From the NCBI GenBank assembly GCA_902543295.1, contig CACBXW010000004.1:112808-176807 (forward strand): DNA of 64,000 bases, read 5' to 3'. The stretch is from an uncultured Pelagibacteraceae bacterium. GTDB lineage: Bacteria > Pseudomonadota > Alphaproteobacteria > Pelagibacterales > Pelagibacteraceae. The notes beneath the pieces were generated by a model, which worked only from the letters and a program-made list of their open reading frames with translations, did no database searches and was not told the origin of the DNA. This document shows positions 53,059 to 63,657 of this stretch, in pieces. How positions within the stretch are numbered: position 1 is the stretch's first letter; each line of letters starts with the position of its first letter. The translations under genes and the position numbers were made by a program.

Positions 53059-54382
53059 AGATAAAGATAGGATTTTTCAAAATTTATACAATGATTTTGG
53101 TGCTGATTTAACATCTGCAAAACAGAGGGGAGACTGGAAGGATACAAAAGAAATTTGTGGCAAAGGAAGAGAATGGATAATTAATGAAATTAAAGCATCA
53201 GAACTTAGAGGAAGAGGAGGAGCTGGATTTCCTACAGGTTTGAAATGGTCTTTTGCTCCAAAAGAAGTAGGATCAAGACCACATTATTTAGTAATTAATG
53301 CCGATGAGTCTGAACCTGGCACATGTAAAGATAGAGATATTCTGAGATTTGAACCACACAAATTAATAGAAGGCTGTTTAATTGCATCTTATGCAGTTAA
53401 TGCACACAAGTGCTATATTTATATAAGAGGGGAATATTTTAACGAAGGACAAAAACTTCAAATAGCTATCGATGAAGCTTACAAAGATGGTCTCTTAGGA
53501 AAAAATTCTGCAGGGACTGATTGGGAATTAGATATTTATATTCATTATGGTGCTGGGGCTTATATCTGTGGTGAGGAAACTGCCTTACTTGAGAGTATTG
53601 AAGGAAAAAAAGGACAACCAAGATTAAAACCTCCATTTCCAGCTTTAATAGGTCTTTATGGTTGCCCGACAATAATAAACAATGTTGAAACAATTTCAGT
53701 GGTACCAACTATACTTAGGAGAGGTGGAAAATGGTTTTCATCACTGGGTAGACCAAAAAATACTGGTTCCAAAATATATTGTATTTCAGGAAATGTAAAT
53801 AATCCCTGCAACGTAGAAGAAGAAATGGGAATTCCATTAAAAGAATTAATTGAAAAACATGCAGGTGGAGTAATAGGAGGATGGGATAACTTAAAAGCAG
53901 TTATACCTGGTGGTTCATCAATGCCATTACTTCCAAAAGAAACATGTGAAACAATTAAAATGGATTTTGATGCATGTGTTGAGAATAAAACTGGTTTAGG
54001 AACAGCTGGTATTGTGGTTATAAATAAAGATCAAGACATTATTAAGTGTATGGCAAGAATAGCAAGATTTTATAAACACGAGAGCTGTGGTCAATGTACA
54101 CCATGCAGAGAAGGTTCTGGTTGGATGTGGAGAATGTTAGAGAGAATGGCCAAAGGAGAAGCCACAAGAGATGAAGTAGATATGTTGTTAGATGTAACAA
54201 AACAAATTGAAGGTCATACTATTTGCGCTTTTGGAGAAGGATCTTCATGGCCTGTTCAAGGATTGATCAGAAATTTTAAAGATGAAATAATTGAAAGAAA
54301 TAAGTTTGATCCAATAGTGAAAAAGCAAAAAGATATACCGTATTTAGTTGATCAACATTTATTAGAAAAAGAAAATGCTTAA
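53051..54382 (+). CDS. nuoF: NADH-quinone oxidoreductase subunit F
   Basis: A 443-residue NADH-binding flavoprotein. [15 protein letters not shown] near residue 55 is the NADH site; [19 protein letters not shown] near 175 contacts [19 protein letters not shown] near 349 and the later HTICAFG supply ligands for cluster N3. It accepts hydride from NADH and passes electrons to the Fe-S chain. It overlaps nuoE and nuoG by eight bases at each end. Confidence 0.97.
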   Translation: MLEDKDRIFQNLYNDFGADLTSAKQRGDWKDTKEICGKGREWIINEIKASELRGRGGAGFPTGLKWSFAPKEVGSRPHYLVINADESEPGTCKDRDILRFEPHKLIEGCLIASYAVNAHKCYIYIRGEYFNEGQKLQIAIDEAYKDGLLGKNSAGTDWELDIYIHYGAGAYICGEETALLESIEGKKGQPRLKPPFPALIGLYGCPTIINNVETISVVPTILRRGGKWFSSLGRPKNTGSKIYCISGNVNNPCNVEEEMGIPLKELIEKHAGGVIGGWDNLKAVIPGGSSMPLLPKETCETIKMDFDACVENKTGLGTAGIVVINKDQDIIKCMARIARFYKHESCGQCTPCREGSGWMWRMLERMAKGEATRDEVDMLLDVTKQIEGHTICAFGEGSSWPVQGLIRNFKDEIIERNKFDPIVKKQKDIPYLVDQHLLEKENA

Positions 54383-56405
54383 ACTTAAAGTAAATGATAT
54401 TGATGTTGAGGTAGAAGATGGCACAACTGTATTACAAGCATGTGAACAAGCTGGAGCAGAGATACCAAGATTCTGTTATCACGAAAAATTATCTATAGCT
54501 GGAAATTGTAGAATGTGTTTAGTTGAAATGGAAAAATCTCCTAAGCCAATAGCCTCTTGTGCGATGCCTGCTGCTGAGGGGATGGTAATTAAAACTAACA
54601 CTGAAAAAGTGAAAAAAGCAAGAAAAGGTGTAATGGAATTTTTACTGGCAAATCATCCACTCGATTGCCCAGTATGTGACCAAGGTGGTGAATGTGATTT
54701 ACAAGATCAATCTATGTATTATGGAATTGATAAATCAAGATTTAAAGAAAATAAAAGATATGTACCTGAAAAATATATGGGTCCTCTTATAAAAACTCAA
54801 ATGACAAGATGCATTCATTGCACAAGATGTATAAGATTTGCAACTGAAGTTGCTGGAGTACCAGAACTTGGAGCAATTGGGAGAGGTGAGAATATGCAAA
54901 TCACCACTTATTTAGAAAAAGCGATGGAGTCTGAACTATCAGCTAATGTTATTGATTTATGTCCTGTCGGAGCACTTACATCAAAACCTTATGTCTTCGA
55001 AGCTAGACCATGGGAACTAAAAAAAACTGAGACAATTGATGTGATGGATGCTGTTGGATCAAATATAAGAGTAGATACATACGGATGGGAAGTTAAAAGA
55101 GTTCTTCCAAGAATTAACGAGGAAATAAATGAAGAATGGATATCTGATAAGACTAGATATGCATGTGACGGCTTAAAAAATCAGAGATTAGATACTCCTT
55201 ATGTAAAGATTAATAATAAATTAAAGCCATCAAGTTGGGACGAAGCTTTTAAAGCTGTATCTGAAAGAATTGCAAAAACAAAGTCTGAAAAAATTGCTGG
55301 ATTTATAGGTGATATGACAAATATGGAAACTACATATGCAGCAAAAGATTTTTTTGAAAAAACGATCAAGTCTGAAAATTTAGAATCCAGATATGAAAAA
55401 TTATATATTAATACAAAGGTAAGAAGTAATTATCTATTTAACAGTTCAATTGAAGGAATAGAAAAAAGCGATTTAATAATTCTAATAGGTACAAATCCAA
55501 GATTTGAAGCAACAATATTAAACTCACGAATAAGAAAAAATTATTTAAAAAATAAGATAGAAATTATATCTCTAGGTGATGTTGGTGATTTAACTTACCC
55601 TTACCAAGTTATATCGAATAATACCGACACTATAAAAGATATTATTGAAAATAAGCATGAAATTTCTGAAAAAATTAAAAAATCGAAATATCCAAGTATA
55701 ATTTTTGGACAATCAGTTCTAAAACTTAAGTCGGCACCTTATATTTTTGAAGAATTCAAAAATTATCTATTAGAAAATGATAAAATTACCGATGATTGGA
55801 ATGCATTAAATATATTATCAAAAAATTCATCCACAGTAGGCTCATACGACTTAAATGTATTGTCAAAAAATTCTAGCTACGAAATATTGGATAAATTAGA
55901 AAACAACGAATTCGAAATTTTAATTTTATTTGGTCAAGATAATTTAAATTTTGAGAAAAAAAATGAATTTATAATATATATAGGTAGTCACGGTGATAAA
56001 GGTGCAAGTATTGCTGATGTAATTTTGCCTGGTGCTACTTACACAGAACAAGATGGTTATTTTACAAACTTAGAAGGAAAATTACAAAAAGCCTACAAGG
56101 CATCATATCCACCAGGTGAAGCGAAAGAGGATTGGCAAATAATAAATGAATTGTCCTCATTCATTAAAAGAAAAAATTTATATAAAGATAAAAATCAACT
56201 TATCGATTCATTAACAAATTATTTAAATCTTAATAATAAAAATGAAACTGATTTTAAAGTGCCTGAATATAACTTTAAATCAGAAAAAATTATTTCTGAA
56301 GAGATTGATTATTATCACTCCAATGTAATAGCAAGAGCATCAAAAACAATGTCAGAATGTAAAAATATTAGAATGAGTTTACCAAAAACCGGAACCGATA
56401 ATTAA
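54375..56405 (+). CDS. nuoG: NADH-quinone oxidoreductase subunit G
   Basis: A 676-residue largest hydrophilic subunit (75-kDa type). N-terminal ferredoxin-like ligands are in [20 protein letters not shown] and IASCAMPA (N1b). The His-Cys cluster N5 is in [18 protein letters not shown] near residue 95, and N4 in [12 protein letters not shown] with the later IDLCPVGAL. The rest is a molybdopterin-oxidoreductase-fold domain that has lost its cofactor in this family. The C-terminal half is more divergent and Asn/Lys-rich than the N-terminal half. One base overlaps nuoH. Confidence 0.96.
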   Translation: MLKLKVNDIDVEVEDGTTVLQACEQAGAEIPRFCYHEKLSIAGNCRMCLVEMEKSPKPIASCAMPAAEGMVIKTNTEKVKKARKGVMEFLLANHPLDCPVCDQGGECDLQDQSMYYGIDKSRFKENKRYVPEKYMGPLIKTQMTRCIHCTRCIRFATEVAGVPELGAIGRGENMQITTYLEKAMESELSANVIDLCPVGALTSKPYVFEARPWELKKTETIDVMDAVGSNIRVDTYGWEVKRVLPRINEEINEEWISDKTRYACDGLKNQRLDTPYVKINNKLKPSSWDEAFKAVSERIAKTKSEKIAGFIGDMTNMETTYAAKDFFEKTIKSENLESRYEKLYINTKVRSNYLFNSSIEGIEKSDLIILIGTNPRFEATILNSRIRKNYLKNKIEIISLGDVGDLTYPYQVISNNTDTIKDIIENKHEISEKIKKSKYPSIIFGQSVLKLKSAPYIFEEFKNYLLENDKITDDWNALNILSKNSSTVGSYDLNVLSKNSSYEILDKLENNEFEILILFGQDNLNFEKKNEFIIYIGSHGDKGASIADVILPGATYTEQDGYFTNLEGKLQKAYKASYPPGEAKEDWQIINELSSFIKRKNLYKDKNQLIDSLTNYLNLNNKNETDFKVPEYNFKSEKIISEEIDYYHSNVIARASKTMSECKNIRMSLPKTGTDN

Positions 56406-57403
56406 TGTCTGAACTATTTATATTTTTTGAACAAATTTATAGAATTCTTTTTCTATTAATCCCAGTTTTAGTATCTGTTGCAATGATTGTTTGGTTAGAT
56501 AGAAGAGTATGGGCATTTGTTCAAAAAAGAAAAGGTCCTAACGTTGTTGGTCCATTTGGATTATTTCAAACATTAGCTGATGCATTAAAATACATTTTTA
56601 AAGAAATAATTATTCCAGCAAGCTCAAATAAAGTTATTTTTATATTAGCCCCAATAGTTACAATGACTTTGGCTTTAATTGCTTGGGCGGTAATTCCTTT
56701 CAGTGAAACATTTGTATTAGCAAATATCAATGTTGGTATTTTATATCTTTTTGCAGTTTCATCTTTAGGTGTTTATGGAATAATTATGGGTGGATGGGCA
56801 TCTAATTCAAAGTATCCTTTTCTAGGAGCAATTAGATCAGCAGCTCAAATGGTTTCTTATGAAGTTTCCATAGGTGTAATAATTATAAATGTATTACTTT
56901 GTGTAGGTTCATTAAATCTAAGTGACATCGTTTTAGCTCAAAAAGATTTATGGTTTGTAATACCTCTGTTCCCAATGTTTATAATATTTTTTATTTCTGC
57001 CTTAGCGGAAACTAACAGACCCCCTTTTGATTTGCCCGAAGCCGAAGCAGAGTTAGTTGCAGGTTACCAGACAGAATACTCTGGTATGATGTACGCAATG
57101 TTTTGGTTAGGGGAATATGCTAACATTTTACTTATGTGTGCAATGGGATCCATTTTATTTCTTGGTGGCTGGTTATCTCCCATAGATTTATTTCCATTTA
57201 ACATAATTCCAGCTCCAATATGGTTAATCTTAAAAATACTTTTCTTATTTATCTTATTTGCTCTGATAAAAGCAATAGTACCTAGATACAGGTATGATCA
57301 ATTAATGAAACTTGGATGGAAAATTTTTCTACCATTTTCATTAATTTATGTAGTATTAACTGCAAGTTTTTTAATGTATTTTGATTTATTACCGGGGAAT
57401 TAG
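56405..57403 (+). CDS. nuoH: NADH-quinone oxidoreductase subunit H
   Basis: A 332-residue membrane subunit with eight helices that forms the quinone chamber. [20 protein letters not shown] (about 28-47) is the amphipathic signature. [17 protein letters not shown] near 138 and [20 protein letters not shown] near 200 are highly conserved acidic loops. Length is standard. The nuoI start follows one base after its stop. Confidence 0.97.
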   Translation: MSELFIFFEQIYRILFLLIPVLVSVAMIVWLDRRVWAFVQKRKGPNVVGPFGLFQTLADALKYIFKEIIIPASSNKVIFILAPIVTMTLALIAWAVIPFSETFVLANINVGILYLFAVSSLGVYGIIMGGWASNSKYPFLGAIRSAAQMVSYEVSIGVIIINVLLCVGSLNLSDIVLAQKDLWFVIPLFPMFIIFFISALAETNRPPFDLPEAEAELVAGYQTEYSGMMYAMFWLGEYANILLMCAMGSILFLGGWLSPIDLFPFNIIPAPIWLILKILFLFILFALIKAIVPRYRYDQLMKLGWKIFLPFSLIYVVLTASFLMYFDLLPGN

Positions 57404-57404
57404 A

Positions 57405-57890
57405 ATGAGCTTAATAAGATTTTTCAAAACAATTTTTATGATTGATTTTTTAACAGGATTAATCATGGCAATAAAAGAAATATTTAAACCAAAAAAAACA
57501 ATTAATTATCCATTTGAAAAAGGTTCAATTAGTCCTAGAGCAAGAGGAGAACATGCGCTAAGAAGATATCCAAATGGTGAGGAGAGATGTATTGCTTGTA
57601 AGCTATGTGAAGCTGTTTGTCCTGCTCAGGCTATAACAATAGAGTCTAGCGAGAGAGAAGATGGAAGTAGAAAAACTACTCGTTATGATATTGATATGTT
57701 AAAATGTATTTATTGCGGTTTGTGCGAACAATCCTGTCCAGTTGATGCGATTGTGCAAGGTCCAAATTTTGAATTTGCTACAGAGACAAGAGAAGAACTT
57801 TACTATAACAAAGAAAAGTTATTAGAGAATGGAGATAGATGGGAGAATATTTTAGCAGCAAATATTAATGCTGATAGCCCCCACAGATAA
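57405..57890 (+). CDS. nuoI: NADH-quinone oxidoreductase subunit I
   Basis: A 161-residue ferredoxin-like subunit with two 4Fe-4S clusters (N6a, N6b). The ligand runs are [16 protein letters not shown] near residue 62 and [16 protein letters not shown] near 101. The N terminus is an amphipathic surface helix ([15 protein letters not shown]). The ATG at 57405 is chosen; an upstream ATT/ATG extension would overlap nuoH and lacks family support. It links NuoG to the N2 cluster of NuoB. Confidence 0.96.
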   Translation: MSLIRFFKTIFMIDFLTGLIMAIKEIFKPKKTINYPFEKGSISPRARGEHALRRYPNGEERCIACKLCEAVCPAQAITIESSEREDGSRKTTRYDIDMLKCIYCGLCEQSCPVDAIVQGPNFEFATETREELYYNKEKLLENGDRWENILAANINADSPHR

Positions 57891-57893
57891 TCA

Positions 57894-58526
57894 ATGATTG
57901 CTCACGCAATAGTCTTTTATATATTTTCACTGATTGCAATTGTTTCTGCGATTATGGTAACTGTTTCGAAAAACACAGTTAATTCAGTTTTTTTTTTAAT
58001 ATTGGACTTTATTAGTATTTCTTGCCTGTTCATCATGATTGGTGCCGAATTTTTAGGAATGATAATGCTTATTGTGTATGTTGGAGCAGTGGCAGTATTA
58101 TTTTTATTTGTGGTAATGATGTTAAATGTTGCTCAACAAAAAAATGAATGGTTTAATTCTAGTGGAAGAAGTTCCCATATTCCAGTTGGTCTATTAGTAA
58201 GTATTATTATATTTTTTGAATTAATTATTGTTATAGGTGGTTGGAAATATAAACCAGATTTGTTAGATTCAATTGCGATTGAAATAAATACTGACTTAAC
58301 AAATACTCAATCTTTAGGAAGTGTTATCTATACCGATTATATTCATTTGTTTCAATTATCTGGAATGGTTTTATTGGTAGCCATGATTGGAGCAATTGTA
58401 TTGACTTTCAGACAAAGATCTGGAGTAAAAAGACAAAGTTATTTCAAACAAATATCAAGAGATAGAAAAGATGGTATTGAATTAGTTGATGTTGAAAATA
58501 ATAAAGGAGTAAAAATAGATGCTTAG
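57894..58526 (+). CDS. nuoJ: NADH-quinone oxidoreductase subunit J
   Basis: A 210-residue membrane subunit with five helices. [21 protein letters not shown] (about 50-70) is the conserved helix 3 with the pi-bulge that moves during turnover. [19 protein letters not shown] is the last helix. The tail after residue 180 is polar and charged. The last eight bases overlap the nuoK start. Confidence 0.95.
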   Translation: MIAHAIVFYIFSLIAIVSAIMVTVSKNTVNSVFFLILDFISISCLFIMIGAEFLGMIMLIVYVGAVAVLFLFVVMMLNVAQQKNEWFNSSGRSSHIPVGLLVSIIIFFELIIVIGGWKYKPDLLDSIAIEINTDLTNTQSLGSVIYTDYIHLFQLSGMVLLVAMIGAIVLTFRQRSGVKRQSYFKQISRDRKDGIELVDVENNKGVKIDA

Positions 58527-58830
58527 CATTGGACTTGGTCATTATTTAACTCTTGCTGCTATTATATTCACAATTGGTATCGTGGGTATTTTTCTAAATA
58601 GAAAAAATATTATCGTTATACTGATGAGTATTGAATTAATACTTTTAGCTGTAAATATAAATTTAGTATCATTTTCTATTTTTATTAACGATCTTAGTGG
58701 TCAGGTTTTCACATTATTCATATTAACTGTGGCTGCAGCAGAGGCTGCAATAGGACTTGCAATTATTGTAGTATATTACAGAAACTCTGGAACAATAAGA
58801 GTTGAAGAAATCGACAAATTGAAAGGGTAA
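58519..58830 (+). CDS. nuoK: NADH-quinone oxidoreductase subunit K
   Basis: A 103-residue subunit with three helices, homologous to MrpC. The second helix [19 protein letters not shown] carries the conserved Glu that connects proton channels, and the third ([16 protein letters not shown]) carries the other. It begins [20 protein letters not shown]. The length is exact for the family. nuoL starts at the base after its stop. Confidence 0.96.
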   Translation: MLSIGLGHYLTLAAIIFTIGIVGIFLNRKNIIVILMSIELILLAVNINLVSFSIFINDLSGQVFTLFILTVAAAEAAIGLAIIVVYYRNSGTIRVEEIDKLKG

Positions 58831-60744
58831 ATGGAATATTTAATATTATTTTTGCCTTTAATAGGTTCAATTATATCGGGTTTCTTTGGTAAAACTATTG
58901 GTGATAAATTATCTCAATTAATCACATGTATTTTGGTCTCTATTTCGGCTTTATTATCTTTATTCATATTTTTTAAAGTTGTTTCATCAGGATATGAGCA
59001 TAATGCAATTATTGCTACTTGGATAAATTCAGGATCTTTAAATGTAAATTGGTCAATTAAAGTTGATGCTCTTTCTGCAGTAATGTTAGTCGTAGTTACT
59101 ATAGTTTCATCCTTAGTTCATATTTATTCTGTTGGTTACATGTCTCACGACCCACATAAACCAAGATTTATGTCCTATTTATCATTATTTACATTTGCTA
59201 TGTTAACATTAGTAACATCAGATAATTTTTTACAATTATTTTTCGGATGGGAAGGGGTTGGTCTTTGCTCGTACTTTTTAATTGGTTTTTGGTATAAAAA
59301 AGAGAGTGCTAATGCTGCTGCTATTAAGGCTTTTATAGTAAATAGAGTTGGAGACTTTGGTTTTGCATTGGGAATTTTTTTAATATTTTATATTTTTGGC
59401 ACAGTAAATTACGACGAAGTTTTTCTTAAAATACCTGAAATTATAGATCAAAAAATAAATTTTCTATCTTTTGAATTTTATACAATAGATTTAATTTGTT
59501 TATTACTTTTTATTGGAGCAATGGGAAAGTCAGCTCAATTTTTGCTTCATACATGGTTACCAGATGCTATGGAAGGTCCAACACCAGTATCCGCATTAAT
59601 TCATGCAGCCACAATGGTAACTGCAGGAGTTTTTTTAGTAGTTAGATGTTCTCCAATTTATGAGTACTCAGAATTAGCTTTGTCTGTAATCACATTAGTT
59701 GGAATGACCACAGCTTTTTTTGCAGCTACAGTTGCATTAGTTCAAACAGATATAAAAAAAATTATCGCTTATTCAACATGTAGTCAATTGGGATACATGT
59801 TTTTTGCAGCAGGTGTAGGTGCATATAATGTTGCAATGTTTCATTTATTTACACATGCTTTTTTTAAAGCTCTACTTTTCTTAGGCTCTGGATCAGTAAT
59901 TCATTCATTTAAAGATGAACAAGATGTTAATAAGATGGGGGGAGTATTTAGAAAATTACCTTACACTTATGCATTAATGGTTATAGGTACTTTAGCTTTA
60001 ACAGGTTTTCCTTTCTTATCAGGTTTTTATTCTAAAGATGCAATAATTGAATTTGCTTATATAAGTGACACAAAATTTGGAATTTATGCTGCTGGAATAG
60101 GTGTATTAACTGCTGTAATGACTTCTATATACTCTTGGAGATTATTATTTAAAACTTTTCATGGAGATTACAAAAATAAAGATCTTAGTATTGATACAAT
60201 GCACGAGTCTCCATTAAGTATGATGTTACCTTTGGTGTTATTAGCAGTAGGTGCTGTTTTTTCAGGATTTTTATTTAAAGAATTATTTATAGGTCATGAT
60301 ACAATGTACAATTTTTGGGGAGAGTCTATAAAATTTCTAGAACCATTAGGAAAAGAACATCCTCCAACTTGGTTTTTGTTTTTAACTCCTACATTAGTAG
60401 TTTTAACAATTCCATTGTCATATTATCTATTTGTTAAAAATACTAAAATTGTAAATGAAATAGTTTCCATTAACATGCCAGTTTACATTTTTCTCCAAAA
60501 AAAATGGTATTTTGACGAATTGTATGATCAAATTTTTATTAAACCTTCAAAAAGTTTTGGAATATTTCTTTGGAAAAAGATTGATGGATTAATAATCGAT
60601 AAATTTGGACCAGATGGAATTTCAAATTTAGTAAAACTTTTTTCTTTTAAAGCAGTAAAGTTTCAATCAGGTTATATTTATCAGTATGCCTTTATAATGC
60701 TTCTAGGTTTTTCAATTTTATTAACTTTATTAATAGTAAAATAA
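58831..60744 (+). CDS. nuoL: NADH-quinone oxidoreductase subunit L
   Basis: A 637-residue antiporter-like proton-pumping subunit at the distal end of the membrane arm. GWEGVGLCSYFLIGFWY near residue 140 and LLHTWLPDAMEGPTPVSALI near 235 are the key conserved segments with the pumping Glu and Lys. AYSTCSQLGYMFFA near 312 matches the broken-helix region. The C-terminal part contains the long lateral helix. It shares ancestry with NuoM and NuoN encoded downstream. Confidence 0.97.
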   Translation: MEYLILFLPLIGSIISGFFGKTIGDKLSQLITCILVSISALLSLFIFFKVVSSGYEHNAIIATWINSGSLNVNWSIKVDALSAVMLVVVTIVSSLVHIYSVGYMSHDPHKPRFMSYLSLFTFAMLTLVTSDNFLQLFFGWEGVGLCSYFLIGFWYKKESANAAAIKAFIVNRVGDFGFALGIFLIFYIFGTVNYDEVFLKIPEIIDQKINFLSFEFYTIDLICLLLFIGAMGKSAQFLLHTWLPDAMEGPTPVSALIHAATMVTAGVFLVVRCSPIYEYSELALSVITLVGMTTAFFAATVALVQTDIKKIIAYSTCSQLGYMFFAAGVGAYNVAMFHLFTHAFFKALLFLGSGSVIHSFKDEQDVNKMGGVFRKLPYTYALMVIGTLALTGFPFLSGFYSKDAIIEFAYISDTKFGIYAAGIGVLTAVMTSIYSWRLLFKTFHGDYKNKDLSIDTMHESPLSMMLPLVLLAVGAVFSGFLFKELFIGHDTMYNFWGESIKFLEPLGKEHPPTWFLFLTPTLVVLTIPLSYYLFVKNTKIVNEIVSINMPVYIFLQKKWYFDELYDQIFIKPSKSFGIFLWKKIDGLIIDKFGPDGISNLVKLFSFKAVKFQSGYIYQYAFIMLLGFSILLTLLIVK

Positions 60745-60745
60745 T

Positions 60746-62242
60746 ATGAATTTCCCAGTTCTATCATCACTAATTTTACTTCCAACAATAGGAGCCTTAT
60801 TTATTTTTTTTGTTAGATCGTCTAATTCTCAATATCAAAGTAGCAAATATGTTGCCCTTTTTATAACTTTAGCTAATTTTTTCTTATCTTTATATTTATG
60901 GATTGTTTTTGATAAATCTATAGTTGACTTTCAGTTTGTTGAAGAAAGAGAATGGATTTCAGGATTTGTTAATTACAAAGTTGGAGTAGACGGGATATCA
61001 ATCTTATTTATTTTACTTACAACATTCATTACTCCAATTTGTGTAATAACTGTAAATGCAACTATCAAAAATAGATTAAAAGATTTTTTAATAGCAATCT
61101 TGATACTTGAAACATTTATGATAGGTGTCTTTTGCTCGTTGGACTTAGTTGTATTTTATTTATTTTTTGAGGCTGGTCTTATTCCAATGTTTTTAATTAT
61201 TGGTATATGGGGTGGAGAAAGAAGAGTTTATTCAGCATTTAAATTCTTTTTATATACTTTGCTAGGTTCAGTTTTAATGCTGGTTGCTATTATATCAATA
61301 TATTGGATAACTGGTACAACTGATGTCATTAAGTTATATGAATTGGGTATCGACGCTAAGTACCAAAATTTATTATGGCTAGCATTTTTTAGTTCCTTTG
61401 CTGTTAAAACACCAATGTGGCCAGTGCATACATGGTTACCAGATGCTCATGTAGAGGCACCAACTGCTGGTTCAGTTTTACTAGCTGCAATACTTTTAAA
61501 AATGGCTGGATATGGATTTATAAGGTTTTCTCTAGGTTTGTTTCCAGATGCTTCATTATATTTTGTTCCTTTAGTTTACACACTTAGTTTGATAGCGATT
61601 ATTTATACATCACTAGTAGCCTTAATGCAGGAAGATATGAAAAAACTAATAGCTTATTCGTCCGTAGCTCACATGGGATTTGTAACACTTGGTATTTTCA
61701 CGATGACACAGCAAGGAATAGAAGGAAGTATTTTCCAAATGATTAGTCATGGTTTGGTATCTGCAGCACTATTTTTATGTGTTGGAGTTGTTTACGATAG
61801 ACTTCATACAAGACTTATAAATAGATATGGAGGCTTAGTTTCTATAATGCCAAAGTACGCAATAGTTTTTATGGTTTTTACTTTAGGAGCTCTTGGATTA
61901 CCCGGAACAAGTGGTTTTATTGGTGAATTTTTAGTTTTAATGGGTGCATTTAAAAAGAATATACTTGTAGCAACGATTGCAAGTCTAGGAGTGATCTTGG
62001 GGGCGGCATATATGCTTTGGTTATATAAGAGAATTATCTTTGGAAAATTAATTAATGAAGATGTAAAAAAAATGGTTGATTTAAAAAAATTTGAAATTGT
62101 TACATTATGGCTTTTGGTATTACCGATTATATTTTTTGGTTTTTATCCAGAACCTTTGATTAACTCAATAGAAGTATCAGTTGCAAATATGATAGATATA
62201 AATGATTTAGACAAGATTAATAAATTAGTATTAGGTGAATAA
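60746..62242 (+). CDS. nuoM: NADH-quinone oxidoreductase subunit M
   Basis: A 498-residue antiporter-like subunit with 14 helices. VFYLFFEAGLIPMFLIIGIWGG near residue 133 contains the pumping Glu, and PMWPVHTWLPDAHVEAPTAG near 226 the conserved Lys/His half-channel. AYSSVAHMGFVTLG is the broken-helix motif. It lies between NuoL and NuoN in the membrane arm, matching its gene order. Its stop overlaps the nuoN start by one base. Confidence 0.97.
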   Translation: MNFPVLSSLILLPTIGALFIFFVRSSNSQYQSSKYVALFITLANFFLSLYLWIVFDKSIVDFQFVEEREWISGFVNYKVGVDGISILFILLTTFITPICVITVNATIKNRLKDFLIAILILETFMIGVFCSLDLVVFYLFFEAGLIPMFLIIGIWGGERRVYSAFKFFLYTLLGSVLMLVAIISIYWITGTTDVIKLYELGIDAKYQNLLWLAFFSSFAVKTPMWPVHTWLPDAHVEAPTAGSVLLAAILLKMAGYGFIRFSLGLFPDASLYFVPLVYTLSLIAIIYTSLVALMQEDMKKLIAYSSVAHMGFVTLGIFTMTQQGIEGSIFQMISHGLVSAALFLCVGVVYDRLHTRLINRYGGLVSIMPKYAIVFMVFTLGALGLPGTSGFIGEFLVLMGAFKKNILVATIASLGVILGAAYMLWLYKRIIFGKLINEDVKKMVDLKKFEIVTLWLLVLPIIFFGFYPEPLINSIEVSVANMIDINDLDKINKLVLGE

Positions 62243-63657
62243 TGGAAAATCTACAACTTATAATTCCGGAGTTATTTATATCTATAATGATTATGTTTTT
62301 GTTAATATTTGGGGTATTTAAGAAAAATAGTTCTCTAGTAGTTTATAATTTAACAACACTAAGTTTAGTTGCTGCTTTAGCATTAATAATTAACTTAGAT
62401 ACGCAAATTCAATCATCATTATTCAATAATAGTTACAATATAGATAGTTTAGCTAGATTTATGAAAATTCTTTTAATTTTGTCCGGGATTTTTGTAATGC
62501 TGTCATCATCAAAATACATTCAGATTAGTAAAATTAGCAAAATTGAATATCCAATTCTTATTTTATGCTCAATTTTAGGTATGATGGTTATGATTAGTTC
62601 AAACGATCTTATTGTTTTTTACATGGGCTTAGAATTGCAATCACTAGCATTATATGTGTTAGCATCATTTAATAGAGATAATTTACTTTCAACAGAGTCT
62701 GGATTAAAATATTTTGTCTTAAGCGCTCTTTCATCTGGACTTTTATTATATGGATGTTCACTTATTTACGGTTTTTCAGAAACGACTAATTTTAATCAAA
62801 TTATGATTAATACAAAAGAAATAGAATACGGATTAACTTTTGGAATAGTGTTTATTTTAGTTGGATTAGCTTTTAAAATTTCTGCTGTTCCTTTCCATAT
62901 GTGGGCACCTGATGTTTATCAAGGTTCACCAACATCAGTAACAGTCTTTTTCGCATTACTTCCAAAAATTGCTGCATTAACCGTATTTATTAGATTTTTA
63001 TACATTCCTTTTTATGAATTAGGTGATCAGTGGCAAATGATAATTATATTTTTGTCTATTGCATCAATGGTATTCGGAGCAGTAGCAGCAATTGGTCAAA
63101 AAAATTTAAAAAGACTAATAGCCTACAGCTCAATTAGTCATATGGGATACGCTCTTGCAGGTTTATCTACAGGCACAACGCAAGGTGTGCAGAGCTCTAT
63201 TACATATATAACAATTTATCTTGTCATGAATTTAGCTTTTTTTAGTTGTTTGTTTATGCTTAAGCGAAACGATGAATATTATGAGAACATAGATGATTTA
63301 TCGGGTCTTTCAAAAAATCATCCGTTATTGTCATTATCATTGCTTGTTGTGCTATTCTCTTTAGCGGGAATACCACCACTAGCTGGTTTTTTTGCAAAAT
63401 TCTATATTTTTGTGGCTGTAATAAATGAAAAAATGTATTTTTTAGCAATAGTTGGACTGCTAGCAACAGTAATCGCTGCTTTTTATTATCTAAGAATAAT
63501 CAAAATTATATATTTCGATCCAGAAAAAGAAAAATTTGAGTCGAAACATAATTTAGGTTTAAAATTTACACTAGTAGCATCAACTTTTTTCATTCTTGCT
63601 TACTTTATATATCCAAGTGGAATAGTAGATATTATTTCACAAATAAACATTAATTAA
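62242..63657 (+). CDS. nuoN: NADH-quinone oxidoreductase subunit N
   Basis: A 471-residue antiporter-like subunit. VFYMGLELQSLALYVLASFN near residue 125 has the pumping Glu, KISAVPFHMWAPDVYQGSPT near 214 the second half-channel, and AYSSISHMGYALAG the broken helix. SLAGIPPLAGFFAKFYIF is typical of NuoN. Last of the 14 nuo genes; its stop shares a base with the birA start (TAATG), so biotin ligase expression may depend on the nuo transcript. Confidence 0.97.
   Translation: MENLQLIIPELFISIMIMFLLIFGVFKKNSSLVVYNLTTLSLVAALALIINLDTQIQSSLFNNSYNIDSLARFMKILLILSGIFVMLSSSKYIQISKISKIEYPILILCSILGMMVMISSNDLIVFYMGLELQSLALYVLASFNRDNLLSTESGLKYFVLSALSSGLLLYGCSLIYGFSETTNFNQIMINTKEIEYGLTFGIVFILVGLAFKISAVPFHMWAPDVYQGSPTSVTVFFALLPKIAALTVFIRFLYIPFYELGDQWQMIIIFLSIASMVFGAVAAIGQKNLKRLIAYSSISHMGYALAGLSTGTTQGVQSSITYITIYLVMNLAFFSCLFMLKRNDEYYENIDDLSGLSKNHPLLSLSLLVVLFSLAGIPPLAGFFAKFYIFVAVINEKMYFLAIVGLLATVIAAFYYLRIIKIIYFDPEKEKFESKHNLGLKFTLVASTFFILAYFIYPSGIVDIISQININ

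Noticed and set aside
57381..57404. A longer NuoI start inside nuoH
   Set aside because: The extra eight residues are not family-like, and the ATG at 57405 gives a standard N terminus.
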